A stretch of DNA of 64,000 bases from Siphonodentalium dalli (GCA_032622095.1 CP136069.1:129065123-129129122), one strand, 5' to 3'. Counted from the first letter of the stretch, positions 27,801-44,396 are shown. Made by a program: numbers and translations. Notes: generated from the letters alone by a model not told the origin.

Positions 27801-27868
27801 TCAACCCAGTATTTTGTATGCCAGATTCAGTGATCCGATCAGTTGGAGTACAACTTGATTACAATTGA
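3690..27868 (+). CDS. RABGGTB: Rab geranylgeranyltransferase subunit beta (8 exons, 5' end missing)
   Basis: Catalytic beta subunit of Rab geranylgeranyltransferase, which with the alpha subunit and Rab escort protein attaches geranylgeranyl groups to C-terminal cysteines of Rab GTPases in the cytosol. Eight exons joined at GT/AG sites give 293 in-frame residues: 3690-3887, 4740-4845, 11360-11412, 13763-13873, 15062-15173, 19146-19234, 21145-21219 and 27731-27868 (stop TGA). The order and spacing of prenyltransferase repeat motifs follow the vertebrate protein (about 331 residues), so about 40 N-terminal residues are missing; I could not find their exon(s) in 1-3689. The family's zinc ligands are visible: Asp and Cys of the PDVCYSWW motif in exon 19146-19234, and His of DPFHTLFG in the last exon. 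Introns reach 6.5 kb and are full of transposons. The protein looks functional; no in-frame stop or lost motif was seen. The gene symbol is certain at family level. Confidence 0.95.
3961..4163. repeat. MITE family B copy 1
   Basis: Contains the family's palindromic pieces around ATTCTCTTATATATG and GTCTCCCATAGGGAG; shares its left end (TTAACCCTT then CCTGAAATTTTGCG) with copies at 13891-14082 and 18375-18634. In RABGGTB intron b. Confidence 0.65.
4326..4545. repeat. Two-copy tandem repeat, period about 116 bp
   Basis: Two copies of a segment containing GGGTGAAGATCCAGTGGATC, starting near 4326 and 4442, followed by a similar CCTTACxCTCTCT tail. Intronic, just upstream of exon b. Confidence 0.6.
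4740..4845 (+). CDS. RABGGTB: RABGGTB exon b
   Basis: Acceptor TCTTTCAG, coding [13 protein letters not shown] and [12 protein letters not shown], ending GDKWG with the last Gly codon split after its first base at donor GTGAGA. Reading through gives GEISVD and a stop, but the family motif resumes in the next exon as [11 protein letters not shown], which places the donor at 4846. Confidence 0.92.
5103..5314. repeat. Small inverted-repeat element (MITE)
   Basis: Two arms of about 45-50 bp: AAAATGTCATGACTTACATG... with ATGTCACGGATTGA at left and their complements ending AAGTCATGACGTTTT at right, around a 110-bp centre. Confidence 0.6.
5438..7005. mobile_element. Harbinger-like DNA transposon, non-autonomous, 1.57 kb
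   Basis: Left end GGTGACGTTTATACATAGCC and right end, read inward, GGGGGTGTTTATACATTACC, both followed by CGG-GAAG. Flanked by the trinucleotide TAA on both sides, as expected for PIF/Harbinger target duplications. Several internal CCGGCGAA motifs cluster near both ends. No transposase seen; the open frames inside match nothing I know. Confidence 0.6.
7437..9224. mobile_element. 1.8-kb palindromic (foldback) element
   Basis: Two near-identical inverted arms of about 0.75 kb meet around a unique loop at about 8215-8465. Outer ends read TCACACGGAGGAACCGATCC at left and its exact complement at right. The arms are not coding in any convincing frame. Located in RABGGTB intron b, about 2 kb before exon c. 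Confidence 0.8.
8150..8465 (-). pseudogene. C2H2 zinc-finger gene fragment in the palindrome loop
   Basis: The loop on the - strand is open for about 80 codons. It starts with an acidic, Ser/Thr-rich stretch ([14 protein letters not shown]), reaches LTC, then needs a one-base shift to continue as [19 protein letters not shown], then SGK. The second part fits the Cys-x12-His-x3-His core of a C2H2 finger, and the shift would restore Cys-x2-Cys. This looks like a captured, degenerate host or transposon zinc-finger exon. Gene of origin unknown. Confidence 0.5.
10050..10508. mobile_element. TTAA-flanked MITE, family D copy 1
   Basis: Begins TTAAAGGCCACTTAATTTT and ends with the complementary form AATTAAGTGGGCCTTTAA, so TTAA bounds both ends as in piggyBac-type elements. 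About 65-70% similar by eye, in opposite orientation, to 38551-38993. Confidence 0.65.
10509..11359. other. Intron stretch, nothing recognised
   Basis: Unique-looking AT-rich sequence ahead of exon c. The - strand open frames here (about 60-68 codons) match no known family and lack splice partners. Confidence 0.4.
11360..11412 (+). CDS. RABGGTB: RABGGTB exon c (53-bp microexon)
   Basis: A short exon between TTTTCACAG and GTAAGT. Two bases complete the Gly codon of the previous exon, then 17 codons read [17 protein letters not shown], matching the [10 protein letters not shown] stretch of prenyltransferase beta subunits. It lies 6.5 kb from exon b and is too short to stand out as an ORF, so it is easily missed by gene finders. 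Confidence 0.92.
12566..12671. repeat. tRNA-like hairpin
   Basis: Two 40-bp inverted arms (CTACTCAAAGTCCGATGTC... and its near complement ...GCCGGACTTTGAGTCGC) around a 20-bp loop. Just upstream, GGAATTTGAACCCC on the + strand is the complement of a tRNA B-box-like GGTTCAAATTCC. This may be a tRNA-derived SINE fragment; it cannot be folded into a full tRNA. Confidence 0.4.
13763..13873 (+). CDS. RABGGTB: RABGGTB exon d
   Basis: Acceptor TTTTTTCAG, 37 codons in phase 0 from [14 protein letters not shown] through [17 protein letters not shown], donor GTAAGG. The [12 protein letters not shown] block is a hallmark of the beta-subunit repeat that lines the lipid pocket. Confidence 0.94.
13891..14082. 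repeat. MITE family B copy 2
   Basis: Starts 18 bp after exon d with the family's CCTGAAATTTTGTGAAAACC and ends GGTCGTGAAAGGGTTAA, with internal hairpin pieces GAGTCTCCCATTGG and TATGGGAGACTC. Its closeness to a donor site makes it part of the spliced intron edge. Confidence 0.65.
14345..14880. repeat. Degenerate tandem array, about 190-bp unit
   Basis: About three units sharing GTGACCTCTAGA, AAACATGGCCGCC, CATCTTGGATTTTACTCTTT and CATATGAATCTT. The same family recurs at 21400-21960, and motifs of this style appear near 48770-49100. Confidence 0.65.
15062..15173 (+). CDS. RABGGTB: RABGGTB exon e
   Basis: Acceptor TATTCACAG, coding [20 protein letters not shown], then [16 protein letters not shown], donor GTAAGG after the first base of a Gly codon. 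The first 60 bases and the preceding intron are present again as an inverted copy about 0.65-1.5 kb downstream (15755-16626). Confidence 0.95.
15234..15678. mobile_element. MITE family A, full copy
   Basis: Inverted ends (CAAGACTGATTATAGCGTG and GGCACATTAAACTCAGGCTTG) each followed by a hairpin of about 100 bp containing GGTGAATTTxGTGATGCTAG. Middle has GCCTCATCTTCTCTGG and TCCCATAGCAGATGAGGCC. Lies 60 bp after RABGGTB exon e. Confidence 0.8.
15755..16626 (-). pseudogene. Inverted partial copy of RABGGTB exon e, split by an insertion
   Basis: The complement of 14958-15121 (intron edge, acceptor and the first 60 coding bases of exon e) is found in two pieces, 15755-15833 and 16536-16626. On the - strand it still reads [20 protein letters not shown], then diverges. 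The pieces are separated by a 702-bp insert flanked by ATATT on both sides. Confidence 0.85.
15834..16535. mobile_element. Hairpin-rich insertion in the exon e copy
   Basis: 702 bp flanked by a 5-bp ATATT duplication. Its right part (about 16352-16535) folds into a near-complete palindrome with arms of about 85 bp (AACATGATTTCATCGGGCAT against its complement), rich in GGGCCGTTAAT motifs. The left part has a second GC-rich palindrome (GCGGGCCGCGGGCCGATA). No coding content. Confidence 0.65.
16627..17247. other. Intron stretch, nothing recognised
   Basis: No repeat, RNA gene or coding exon recognised between the inverted exon copy and the hAT-like element. Confidence 0.4.
17248..18339. mobile_element. 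hAT-like non-autonomous element, 1.09 kb
   Basis: Ends CAGGGATGTGC at left and the complement GCACATCCCTG at right, typical of hAT termini, followed on both sides by GC-rich CCCGGGCG blocks. Flanks TTACTCGG and ACTCAGTC are only partly alike, so the target duplication has decayed or is shifted. No transposase. Confidence 0.55.
18375..18634. mobile_element. MITE family B copy 3 (most complete)
   Basis: Ends are inverted: TTAACCCTTCCATGACTGG and the complement of CCAGTCACAAAAGGATC. Internal hairpins around TATATGCAAG and CCCATGGGGCATCTCGCATA. Sits directly after the hAT-like element. Confidence 0.7.
19146..19234 (+). CDS. RABGGTB: RABGGTB exon f (zinc ligands Asp and Cys)
   Basis: Acceptor TATTCCAG, two bases finishing the Gly codon, then [18 protein letters not shown] and [11 protein letters not shown], donor GTGAGA. 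The Asp and Cys of PDVC are two of the three zinc ligands of the family's active site. Confidence 0.95.
19491..19697 (-). pseudogene. LINE ORF2 C-terminal relic
   Basis: 68 codons including [27 protein letters not shown] and [15 protein letters not shown]. This is the pattern after the reverse transcriptase domain of CR1/RTE-like non-LTR elements (YxxR...SFLPSxxxLWN). The fragment at 32051 carries the same SFLPSSxxLW motif. Truncated at both ends. Confidence 0.65.
19810..20520. other. Intron stretch with degenerate dispersed repeat
   Basis: A TTCGTTTCCAGATGATAACTT-type repeat (about 20040-20180) resembles sequence near 31120 and 31310. Otherwise nothing recognised. Confidence 0.35.
20521..20830 (+). 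pseudogene. Possible LINE ORF2 tail, frameshifted
   Basis: An open stretch including [20 protein letters not shown], then after a one-base shift EGGRTLFLF and DKHGL. The spacing resembles the W-x-N/GGKTLFxxxxxxxGI tail of L1/Tx1-type reverse transcriptases. No catalytic motif is present, so this is a weak call. Confidence 0.3.
21145..21219 (+). CDS. RABGGTB: RABGGTB exon g
   Basis: Acceptor TTATTTTCAG, 25 codons [20 protein letters not shown] then RPGDI, donor [17 protein letters not shown] is strongly conserved in RabGGTase beta. Confidence 0.95.
21400..21960. repeat. Degenerate tandem array, about 190-bp unit
   Basis: Three to four units with GGTGACCTCTAGATGGGA, CATCTTTGATTTCACATTGG and CTTTGCATGACTAAATCC, the same family as 14345-14880. 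Follows RABGGTB exon g. Confidence 0.65.
22105..26928. mobile_element. 4.8-kb non-autonomous DNA element with about 170-bp TIRs
   Basis: Left 22105-22270 and right about 26756-26928 are inverted copies (AACTGAACTATATGGATTAC followed by GTCTCCGGCCTTGTGTCAAT). Outer edges read CCGCCAAGGAGAAGCCC and CCTTAAGGGAAGCCC. A second, inverted fragment of each edge lies at 26588-26684, so the right end is rearranged. No transposase or other protein recognised inside; the main content is the minisatellite at 24551-25800. Confidence 0.65.
24551..25800. repeat. Minisatellite, about 180-bp unit, four copies
   Basis: Units start TGTTCTGGGTGGGGAAG near 24552, 25285, 25458 and 25641 and share GTGCAGTGGCCCACATC, ATGGGGTCCA, CTGGAATCGTAATACC and GGGATACCTCCAGGCCACTCC. 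The first unit is separated from the rest by 0.55 kb. Units stay open in several frames on both strands, but no protein family is recognisable. Confidence 0.7.
26929..27730. other. Intron stretch, nothing recognised
   Basis: AT-rich sequence before the last RABGGTB exon with no structure I could support. Confidence 0.4.
27731..27868 (+). CDS. RABGGTB: RABGGTB last exon (zinc ligand His, stop)
   Basis: Acceptor ATTTTCCCAG, 45 codons from [20 protein letters not shown] to a TGA stop. It holds the third zinc ligand (His of DPFH) and the conserved VNPVFCMP segment. A hairpin MITE begins only 22 bp after the stop, so it is very likely transcribed as 3' UTR. Confidence 0.95.
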   Translation, partial: VDPFHTLFGIAGLSLLGDERIKPVNPVFCMPDSVIRSVGVQLDYN

Positions 27869-27890
27869 AATCCTAAAGAAAGTTCCAAGA

Positions 27891-28343
27891 CAAGCCTGAG
27901 TTTAGTGTGCCTGTCATTTGCAGAATGAGGTCCCCAGAGGGTGAATTTAGTGGTGCTATACTGCATAGCAGGCTAGCATCACCAAATTCACCCTTTGGGG
28001 ACCTCATTCAGCATGGCCTCATCTGCTATGGGAGACATAGACTCAGATTGAAGTTCCCAAATGGTGAATTTTGTGATGTACACCCATTGGGAACCTCGAT
28101 TATGCAATGTGTCATCTGCCAATTTTGGAATATAGAAAAACGAAACTAAAAAAGAAATATAATCTATGTGAAGAAGTTTCTATAGAAATTTGATGTTAAA
28201 GAAACTTTCCAGAGAAGATGAGGCCTAAGCAGAATGATGTCCCCAGAGGGTGAATTTAGTTATGCTAGCCCGGGATAGTGTCACTAAATTCACACTCAGG
28301 GGACCTCATTCTGCAAATGACAGACACGCTATAATCAGACTTG
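27891..28343. mobile_element. MITE family A in the RABGGTB 3' UTR region
   Basis: Full copy: CAAGCCTGAGTTTAGTGTGCC at left and the complementary type AGACACGCTATAATCAGACTTG at right, each with a hairpin around GGTGAATTTAGTxxTGCTA. Begins 22 bp past the stop codon. Confidence 0.8.
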
Positions 28344-30222
28344 GCCCAAGAGGAGCAATGTTTTCTCAGATGGTGTCAGAGTTTGAACAGCAGCCAACTT
28401 CAGCCCGAGAAAAAATTGTAGCAATATTGCTGACTCCAATCTGCAGGGCCAGGTTTATTAGCATCATTAACCCTTTGAACCCTGACATCCTGAATGTTAA
28501 ATGCTCCCCACCCGAGGCGCCTGACGTTAAATAGTGTTTCGGACGACGAAACTCGTACTGCCCTTTAACTGGGTCATATATACATGTATAGACGCTCAAA
28601 TATACGGCATTTTGCTATGCTAACCGAACTAGTGTGTGATGAAATATGGCACAATGTATTTCAACGAGTCATTCTATTCCACGTTCAATATACATGAAGA
28701 TTATATTGCGGCTTCGCTCTATATATCTATAATGAAATTCTTATCCTTTGCCTGCGATAAAATGCGTTTCTCAAAATGCAACTCTGTGCATGTGCGACGA
28801 AACAGACCGCCTGTCACCAATTTGGCTGCTAAAGTCAGAGATATGAACATGTGACTCATTCGTGCAAAGTTTATAGATGCACAATTCTAGTTAATTTGCA
28901 CTTTGATCGTGAAATATCTGACTGAAATGTTCATCTGAACAAGAAATAAATTGATTTCCTATAGAAACATGACTCAAAATTTTTGTATTTGAGGCATCAA
29001 AGTTGTGTATAACATTAACAAAGGTATAACATTAGCACAGATGCACATTTTAAGAGCTGAGAACGCAGCACATGAATGCCCTTTATTTGTAATTGTCCCA
29101 CTTTTTCCTTCACAACTTCCTCACAAATGAGTTTGTTTGTGCATAACATGATTGCAGGCGACAAATTTAAGAATTTGACATGATTTTTCAACTAAAACAT
29201 TTCGGAATTAATATACATGTAAATCACATCACCAGGGAGTAGGGTGGCGATGTCAGATCACGTCAACGGGTGTTAGGCGACATTTGATATTAAGTGTTAA
29301 AGAGTTAAAAAGGGAGACTGTACCTAAATCCAGCCATTGTATAAGCCATATCCTACTCTATTCAACAGAAAATATGCAACATATGAATGAATGTGAGTCA
29401 GTGATGAGTGCAAAATACACTAATTTACTTTATGAACAATGTAAGAAAACATTGTAATTATAATGAAAATGAATAAATGGCTAAGGCTTTTACTCATTTT
29501 CGTTATAGTTATCAGGTTGTTATATGTGGTTCTTTGTGTGTGTGAGTTGGGTATATAGTAGGAGTTAGCCCCATAAGTGGCTAGATTACGTAAAGATGAA
29601 AAAAAGCATCATGATCATGATTCATATTTATTACATCGTTCCATAAACATTTACACTGTTTTGTTATGTTATTTACAAATAAATTATCACAAAAAATTTG
29701 CAAACCTGATTCTAGCCATTCTTTCCTCCAACCATTTACACATGACAAGCTTTCATACATCATTCATACATGCAGTGGGCTCTTAATATTATAAAATCAT
29801 ACCCCTTAATAACTCCATATTCCATTAGTTTTTCATTCCGATGTCAATACAAAATACTTTGATAATATTGTGCAATTGTTGCTTGCAATTTAAAGTCCAA
29901 AAACTACCTATGAAACATTGGATGATAGAAAACATAATTGATGCCACTGCTGTAAATATTCCTACTCTTGCTGCACTGAAGTCTTTATATAATGGTTTCA
30001 TTTTATTGAGTTAGCAGTTAGTGTGCATTGTCTGAAAATGTTTCTCTTAAATAGCTGTGATAGGTATCATGATTATTTTATTATGTCATATGAAATGGAA
30101 GTACAATTTTCCCCATTTCATATAACGAATAGAAGCATGTAAGAGCCAAGTCACTCTGTAGCTGAATAGCCATCTAGCTGCCGTATTTCCACTGCCATAC
30201 TTTATCCGGATAAAAGATTACA
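28344..30222. other. Intergenic space between RABGGTB and MORN5 3' ends
   Basis: No coding exon recognised. TTAACCCTTTGAACCC near 28468 and AAAGAGTTAA near 29300 may be ends of one degraded inverted-repeat element of about 0.84 kb. Polyadenylation signals for the two genes could not be assigned with confidence; AATAAA occurs at several places. Confidence 0.35.
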
Positions 30223-38233
<8,011 letters not shown>

Positions 38234-38550
38234 TTTGAATGCTTTGGTTGCTGTCATAGAAACTAGCGAACTTCCGGTTTATAAATTACGAAACGGAACT
38301 GTTTACGAAACGAATCACAATTATGTTCGCGGACAACTCATTCAGCAAGCTCACGGTTGAGATAACTTGAGAACTTAAGATAAGATCGATTGGTATCACA
38401 GAGAAATGGTTACATGATTCCGAAATCGATTCATGACTGATATGTCTGTTTCTAACTAAGTCCTATTCGTTATGCAGGAATGGTCGTAAGAGATCTGGTG
38501 GGGGCACCTGTTCATATACACAGTACATGTATACCGCAGTGGTATTGTGT

Positions 38551-38993
38551 TTAAAGGCCCATTTAATATTTGAGTCACCGATTTTTTATAGTGCCTGGAT
38601 ATATGGTTTTAATAACAATATATGACATAAAATATGATTAAAATACTATAATTCATCACCATTTGGAACATCTGTCTCAGAAGGTGCCCATAGAGTAATA
38701 TAAAATGGCTGAAATTACAGAAACATTTCCCCGTGTCGCTCCCAGAATGCAACAGAATTCAAACTAAGATATAGTTATTCCCCTTCCATTAAAAATTATA
38801 GACTTTGCAGTACAGTTCAGATGAAACTTAAGCACAGAAAACATGGGTATCTCAACAAATACAACATGTTCACAGTTTATAATACAATGTTTTGGAGCTT
38901 CCTCTTTCAAATGGTAGGCCTCTAGGCCTATATAATATGGCATATATTTTAAATATTGTGATCACGGGGTTCGAAAATTAATTGGGCCTTTAA
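38551..38993. mobile_element. TTAA-flanked MITE, family D copy 2
   Basis: Ends TTAAAGGCCCATTTAATATT and AATTAATTGGGCCTTTAA, inverted relative to 10050-10508. Lies 0.3 kb upstream of the MORN5 start codon. Confidence 0.7.
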
Positions 38994-39139
38994 TGTTAGA
39001 TCTGACTTGATACATAACGATTTGGAGATGTGTTGTGTTGATTTAAATACTTCTACCTAAAAAAAAACTAAACCCATCTTACTATTATACTATGTGTAGC
39101 GGCCGCGTTGTAAATATAGAAGGCCGATGACTTCTCTGA

Positions 39140-39245
39140 TCGAGAGGTCTAGATATCTTGGTCACGGTCGTTAGACGCTTTGTGTGATCACCGAAGTTAC
39201 TACCTGGATGGGTGACCGATGGCCTGAGATTTCGGGTGCTGCCAA
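39140..39245 (+). repeat. 5S rRNA-like segment (possible SINE head)
   Basis: CCGAAGTTA is followed by CTACCTGGATGGGTGACCG, GGCCTGAGA and TTCGGGTGCTG, matching in order the 3' half of 5S rRNA including its box C promoter region (TACTTGGATGGGTGACCGCC...CCGGGTGCTG), with an internal gap. The preceding GATCGAGAGGTCTAGATATC resembles a tRNA box A. It is not an intact 5S gene; probably a 5S/tRNA-derived SINE. Confidence 0.55.
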
Positions 39246-39299
39246 CTTTCGGTGCTACTCCTGCACTTCTCTCTCTCGTTCTGTTACACTATGCATTGA

Positions 39300-39662
39300 C
39301 TATCGACATCCAAAGCATGCAGTACGAATTCTTTAGAAAATTGGAATCAGTTTGTACGGAAAAGGAATTAATCGGAGAAGAGACGCTTATCATCCATGGT
39401 GATTTTAATTCTGACATATCTCCTGACAGAACATACTCCTTGATATAATAGCCTTAAATCTATGAAGGACATGTATGAGCTATCTCCGCTAATAGCACGA
39501 CTCGACGAGGGTAAGCTAACTAGCACGTCTGCTGCTAACATCGATTTGGTGTTTCAACTGACCCAGTTAATTATAGAGAGAGTGCATGGGGTGATCAATT
39601 TTGGTTTGAGTTATCACAGTTTGATTTATATACTGTTCCCAAAAGAAAACGTCAATTTATAG
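39300..39662 (+). pseudogene. LINE endonuclease domain relic
   Basis: Two pieces in different frames. The first has EFFRKLESVCTEKEL and the catalytic-type motif IIHGDFNSDI. The second has MKDMYELSPLIARLDEG, TSTSAANIDLVF and VINFGLSYHSLIY. This is the C-terminal half of an APE-type endonuclease of a CR1/RTE-like element. The usual Ser-Asp-His triplet reads Ser-Tyr-His, so a catalytic Asp is lost. Confidence 0.8.
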
Positions 39663-39714
39663 GCAGCCATAACAGGAAGTAACTGTTACCTATACCTAAA
39701 CACCCACAAATGAC

Positions 39715-40275
39715 AATGCAGCCACGACAGGAATGCATATACTTCCCATATACACCCATGGCTACAAGGAAACTTCATCTATATCAGCTAACGACCATCC
39801 AGATACACTCCAGGTGTGTATATACAATTCAGCATTCATGACCATAGTCATTATATGTACACAACGCACTACCCATAAGCACTTCCTATTTATTCATATA
39901 TACCCCACACCATGACCATACAGCCAACACATGTATATATACATATACACCCATCCATGATAGAAAAAAGTCACCCAATGTACACTTGTATATCCAGATA
40001 TGACCACACAGTGACGTCACTCCATATATACACAATCACAACTATGGCTATGTAACTACTCTCTTTGTAGCTGTACGCCACTTCAATGACCGTACAGCTA
40101 CTACATGTATACCTATTCACGTCATATATGACCATATACACTTCCTATGAATTTCACCACATACAACCACTATGACCATATAGGGATCCATTGTATAAAT
40201 ATTTATGATCATGCAACTCCAGGTATACCTATTCATCACATATGACCACAGTCACTCCATGGCTGCCAATTTGAC
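39715..40275. repeat. Degenerate short tandem array
   Basis: Recurring TATATACACCCATGACCAT-like and ACCATACAGCTACTACATG motifs at about 40-60-bp intervals. Low complexity, no coding. Confidence 0.5.
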
Positions 40276-41589
40276 ACATAATATGGTCCATATCAATTCC
40301 GCTTCAAAGTTCTGCCCATTGCCGTTCAAAAACATGGCCAGAATCCCAAAAGACTTTTCTGGCAAAATTCCATAAATATCTATCACTCATATACCATATG
40401 CTTCGAAATTCTTATAAATCCACTTAGTTCGGGCGAATTATATCGCATGCTTATGAAGAAATCTCAGGAGCCATCATTGACGCCCTCATGTTCAAAACAC
40501 CACGAGTGGGACGAGGAAGGTGACACAAAATGGATATCATACCTTTCCCCCGACGACATATCGGCGTTAACTATCGATAAAATTTCCCCGGCGACATAAC
40601 AGGTTGCGATGATGTTACATGTACCTTCGATGCTGATTGCAGTGACAATTATTACGAGTCAGACGAAGATATCAACCAGAGTGACAAATTTTCATACGAT
40701 AATCGGCAGCGGTTCATAATTATATGTGTTTCATTGAATATTAAATAATGTACCCAATATTCATGGAAAATTGTATTTTATTTTCAAATATGGAACCCAT
40801 TTTCGCGGCCATCATATATCATAAGTGGCAAATACTTCTCTCATATACAGTACAGTCTTTGGTGAGCGATTAATTGATATTTTCTCACGTATATAACTTA
40901 ATAACCATCTTCATATATATAGTGAAAATGTGATTATATACTCAACACCTCAATTTCCTTCAGAGGTTTTAGCCGAAATATGTAGCGTGAAATATAAGCG
41001 CATTACTTACTATACACGTTGTTGGTTTTGAACCATACTGTTTTTTTTTTCTCGCAAGGTTTCGACTATATTTACACAGAACTAGCATGAAGATCTATGG
41101 AGTTTGAGTCTTCATCAGAGGCACGCGCGGCCTTATATATGCCTATGAATTGGTATTTACACTATATGTGTATGTACTCATTTTTTCTACAATTTAACTC
41201 TCTATTAGAAGAGTGTTTACAGGATATTTGGTTCAGATCAGTTTGCCCACGGTGTGTGCGTAAAACTGTGTTTATTTATCGTTATTCACCCATATGGGAC
41301 CTCCCATGCATTTACCGAGAACAACCGAGAACAAGTCTAAAATTAATAATTAAGTCAATTATATAGTGTATATATCAATCTTAAGTGAATATTATACCAT
41401 ATTTGACATTTTAAATGACATATATGTAGTTATTATGGGTATATACCGAGAAGATGAAACATCGCGAAGCCGCCGTGCTTGTTCTCGGTTGGCGGTAACA
41501 CAAAGGCACAAGCCGTGCCTCTAGATGTGTTAATTAACTAAGTACTTTCTGCATCATGACGGTCGTCCATTTGCACAAAAAAAAACAAA
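40276..41589. other. Intergenic stretch, nothing recognised
   Basis: AT-rich sequence with no supportable exon, repeat boundary or RNA gene. Confidence 0.4.
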
Positions 41590-42310
41590 CAAACAAAGTC
41601 CAATAACTCTGCTGAAAATATCCGGCCGGACCTGGTTTGCGAACTCGTTCTAGATACTGGTCATGTGAACTCATATACCAAAAATCTTTGAATTCAGTTG
41701 ACATTTGTGGAAATTAGCCCTGTGGCGTCGTCTATTTGATATTTGGAAAATTCGACAAAAATAATAAACAATGTCCAATAACTCCGGTAAAATATCCGGC
41801 CGGACCTGGCTTGCGAACCCTTTCTAGGTAATGGTTAGGTGAACTCATATTCCAAATATCATTTAAATCCGTTGAGATGTGTGGAAATGAGCCCTGTGGT
41901 GTCGTCTATTTGCTATTTGGTAAATTCGACAAAAATAATAAACCAAGTCCAATAACTCCGGTAGAAATATCCGGCCGGACCTGGCTTGCGAACACATTCT
42001 AGGTAATGGTCAGGTGAACTCATAAACCACAAATCTTTGAAATACGTGTACATTTGTTCAAGTTATGACTCTTACAAATTCGGGGCGGACGGACGGACGT
42101 CATGATCTAGGGCATGGTAATTCCAATAAAGGTCCATAACTCTGGTAAAACTTGGCGGGCGAAACCAAAATTCGAACTAAACCTGTATTTTGGCTATAGT
42201 AAACTCATATACCAAATTTCATTCCAATCAGTTCAGACCAATTACTTAAGTGATCATCCGGAAACGAAAACATAGAGCGAATTCCAACAAAAAGGGCCGT
42301 AACAAGTTGA
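41590..42310. repeat. Tandem repeat, about 175-bp unit, 3 clear plus 1-2 diverged copies
   Basis: Units begin GTCCAATAACTC at 41598, 41773 and 41947, with diverged copies near 42132 and 42290. Shared blocks: ATATCCGGCCGGACCTGG, GTGAACTCATA, GTGGAAATxAGCCCTGTGG and AATTCGACAAAAATAATAAA. Confidence 0.8.
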
Positions 42311-42792
42311 AAATTGGCGGGCGGAACCCAAATTGGACCTATACATGTATGTTGGGTTAGTATAGTGGTATATGACCATTACCGTTTTGTGAATTTGATA
42401 AAAGAGGGATATATATATTCCAAAATCATATTTTACACAAATTATTGAAAATCAGTGTGTCGCACTAATTCTGTATTATACATATAATTTATCCAGGAGA
42501 ATGATTAATCATGACAAATTATATCTATTTCCCATGTTCTTCTTCTTGGTGATGGATTTGCAAACTTTTTTGATTTTTTCACATTTACCTTATGTCCCTT
42601 TAAAAGATAGAATTTGTATGAAAAACAGACAAAATAAACTATGTAACATATTCTAAAATGTCAACGTTTTCTAGTCCAGTTCGTTGAACATAAATATTCC
42701 ATCCTTCTGTCTATAGTACATAGGAGGTTGATGGAAAAGATGTATCACATTAAACATTAGCTAAATAATGTACCATGCAGGAGAGTGTTGTA

Positions 42793-43281
42793 TTAAAGGT
42801 ACTCAATCCGATAAAACTCCTCTCAATTACTATTTCAATGGCTTCGGGGGTCAAAAATATTTGATTCGAGTCGAGGAAGCCACCCATCAAAGCTCAGATT
42901 TTTTAGATATCGATTTTAGAAATCTATTATTTTTCATTATCGGGAATACTTTCTGGCCCAGAACACAGTCAAAATTGCGTTATTATTACCACTTTATTTT
43001 AGAGTTATCCATCCTTGTCTGTTTGAATAGTGTTTTTGGTGTACACATCTCGAGCATATTACGAAGCTGAATGCAATTATTAGTACTCATCTCGAGAAAA
43101 TAACAAATTTCAAAAATCAATATATAATAACTCTGAGCTTTGTTTGATGGGTTCCTCGACTCGAATCAAATATTTTTTACCCTAAAAGCCAAAGAAATAG
43201 TAATATAGGACCCTCTGATCGGATTGTTGTTGTTGGAATCTGTTGAGATGGGGACCCTCTGATCGGATTGAGTACCTTTAA
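42793..43281. mobile_element. TTAA-flanked MITE, family C copy 2
   Basis: Starts TTAAAGGTACTCAATCCGAT and ends ATCGGATTGAGTACCTTTAA, a near-perfect 20-bp inverted repeat with TTAA at both edges. Opposite orientation to 35264-35733. Confidence 0.8.
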
Positions 43282-44265
43282 TTGCGATATGTTGTCCCTA
43301 ACCTTTTACGCCCAAAGCTCGGTTTTTAATGAAATAAGTATGTTTCACTCAATACGCCTTCATTCTTAGGAAATGGTCAGATGGTCAGAGGATATCATGT
43401 GTACGTCCGTGTCACAGAGGGGAATCACGTCGTTTCGATGTTGGGGAGTATCACGCATTCAAATTGTGCAAACGCACAAAAACACATTATGTGAGGAACT
43501 GACACAAAACACAGCATTTTGACCGCTACCACTCATGCCAGTTTATTTTTAAAACAAGTTGATACCTTGTTTGTTCGGAAGTACTCAGCAGTTTTCTGTA
43601 ACATTCTGACAAAAGTTACCAGTCGGAGGTTGGTGGAATACACAAATCCATACTTCTGGGAGAATCCTTCGACTGACAACTTTGGTCAGATTAATGTTTG
43701 AGCGTGCAAATAACATTTCTGTGAGGTTGGACACAAATGGATTACATGTATCAGCTTGTTTGGAAAATGTATAGCATATGTTCGTAGCTGTCAAAATACT
43801 ATATATATATATATTGTATCTCACGTGACTTTGTTATTGAAATCAAGCTTTCCGATTGGTTGGCTACTCGACTCTATTAGTCGTAGTTGTATACTACGCC
43901 TTCAAGTCTCTCCCATCGTGCACTATGCATATGTAGTTTTGACTACTAAAAATAGTAACGAACACTACATCAAACTTTGTTCTGAAACTACTTGTTATTT
44001 GGCCGCTGATCCAAATTAAAGCTTCAGTAAGGCGAACATCAATTGTCTGAACTTAGTAAAAGTTGAAAATAGTAGTTTCCTACTGCTAAATCAAAATTAC
44101 AAAGAATTAATTAAAAAACAAAAAAACAAACAAACCTGAACAAAGAGGAATTAAATTTTTTTTTTTTTTTTTTTTACATATTATTTCTTTTTCTTTTAAA
44201 ACAAATGGTGTTTGCCCACTGGTTTGCCTTTAATTTCTGCATTTGTTCGATACAATATAATAATT
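43282..44265. other. Intergenic stretch, nothing recognised
   Basis: No gene or element recognised. Simple tracts only: (AT)n near 43800 and poly-T at about 44157-44175. Confidence 0.4.
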
Positions 44266-44396
44266 AGAGCATGACTTGTCGTGAAATACGCCGATATAGT
44301 GCATAGTGCGGTTGTGTAGTTCACTCCGCTTCGCGTCGTGAACTACACAACCTCACTATGCACTATATCGGCGTATTTCACTCCAAGCCATGCTCT
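44266..44396. repeat. Near-perfect 131-bp hairpin
   Basis: Arms of about 58 bp (AGAGCATGACTTG, GAAATACGCCGATATAGTGC, GTGTAGTTCAC) face their complements around a short CGCTTCGCG-type tip. MITE-like, no coding. Confidence 0.75.
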
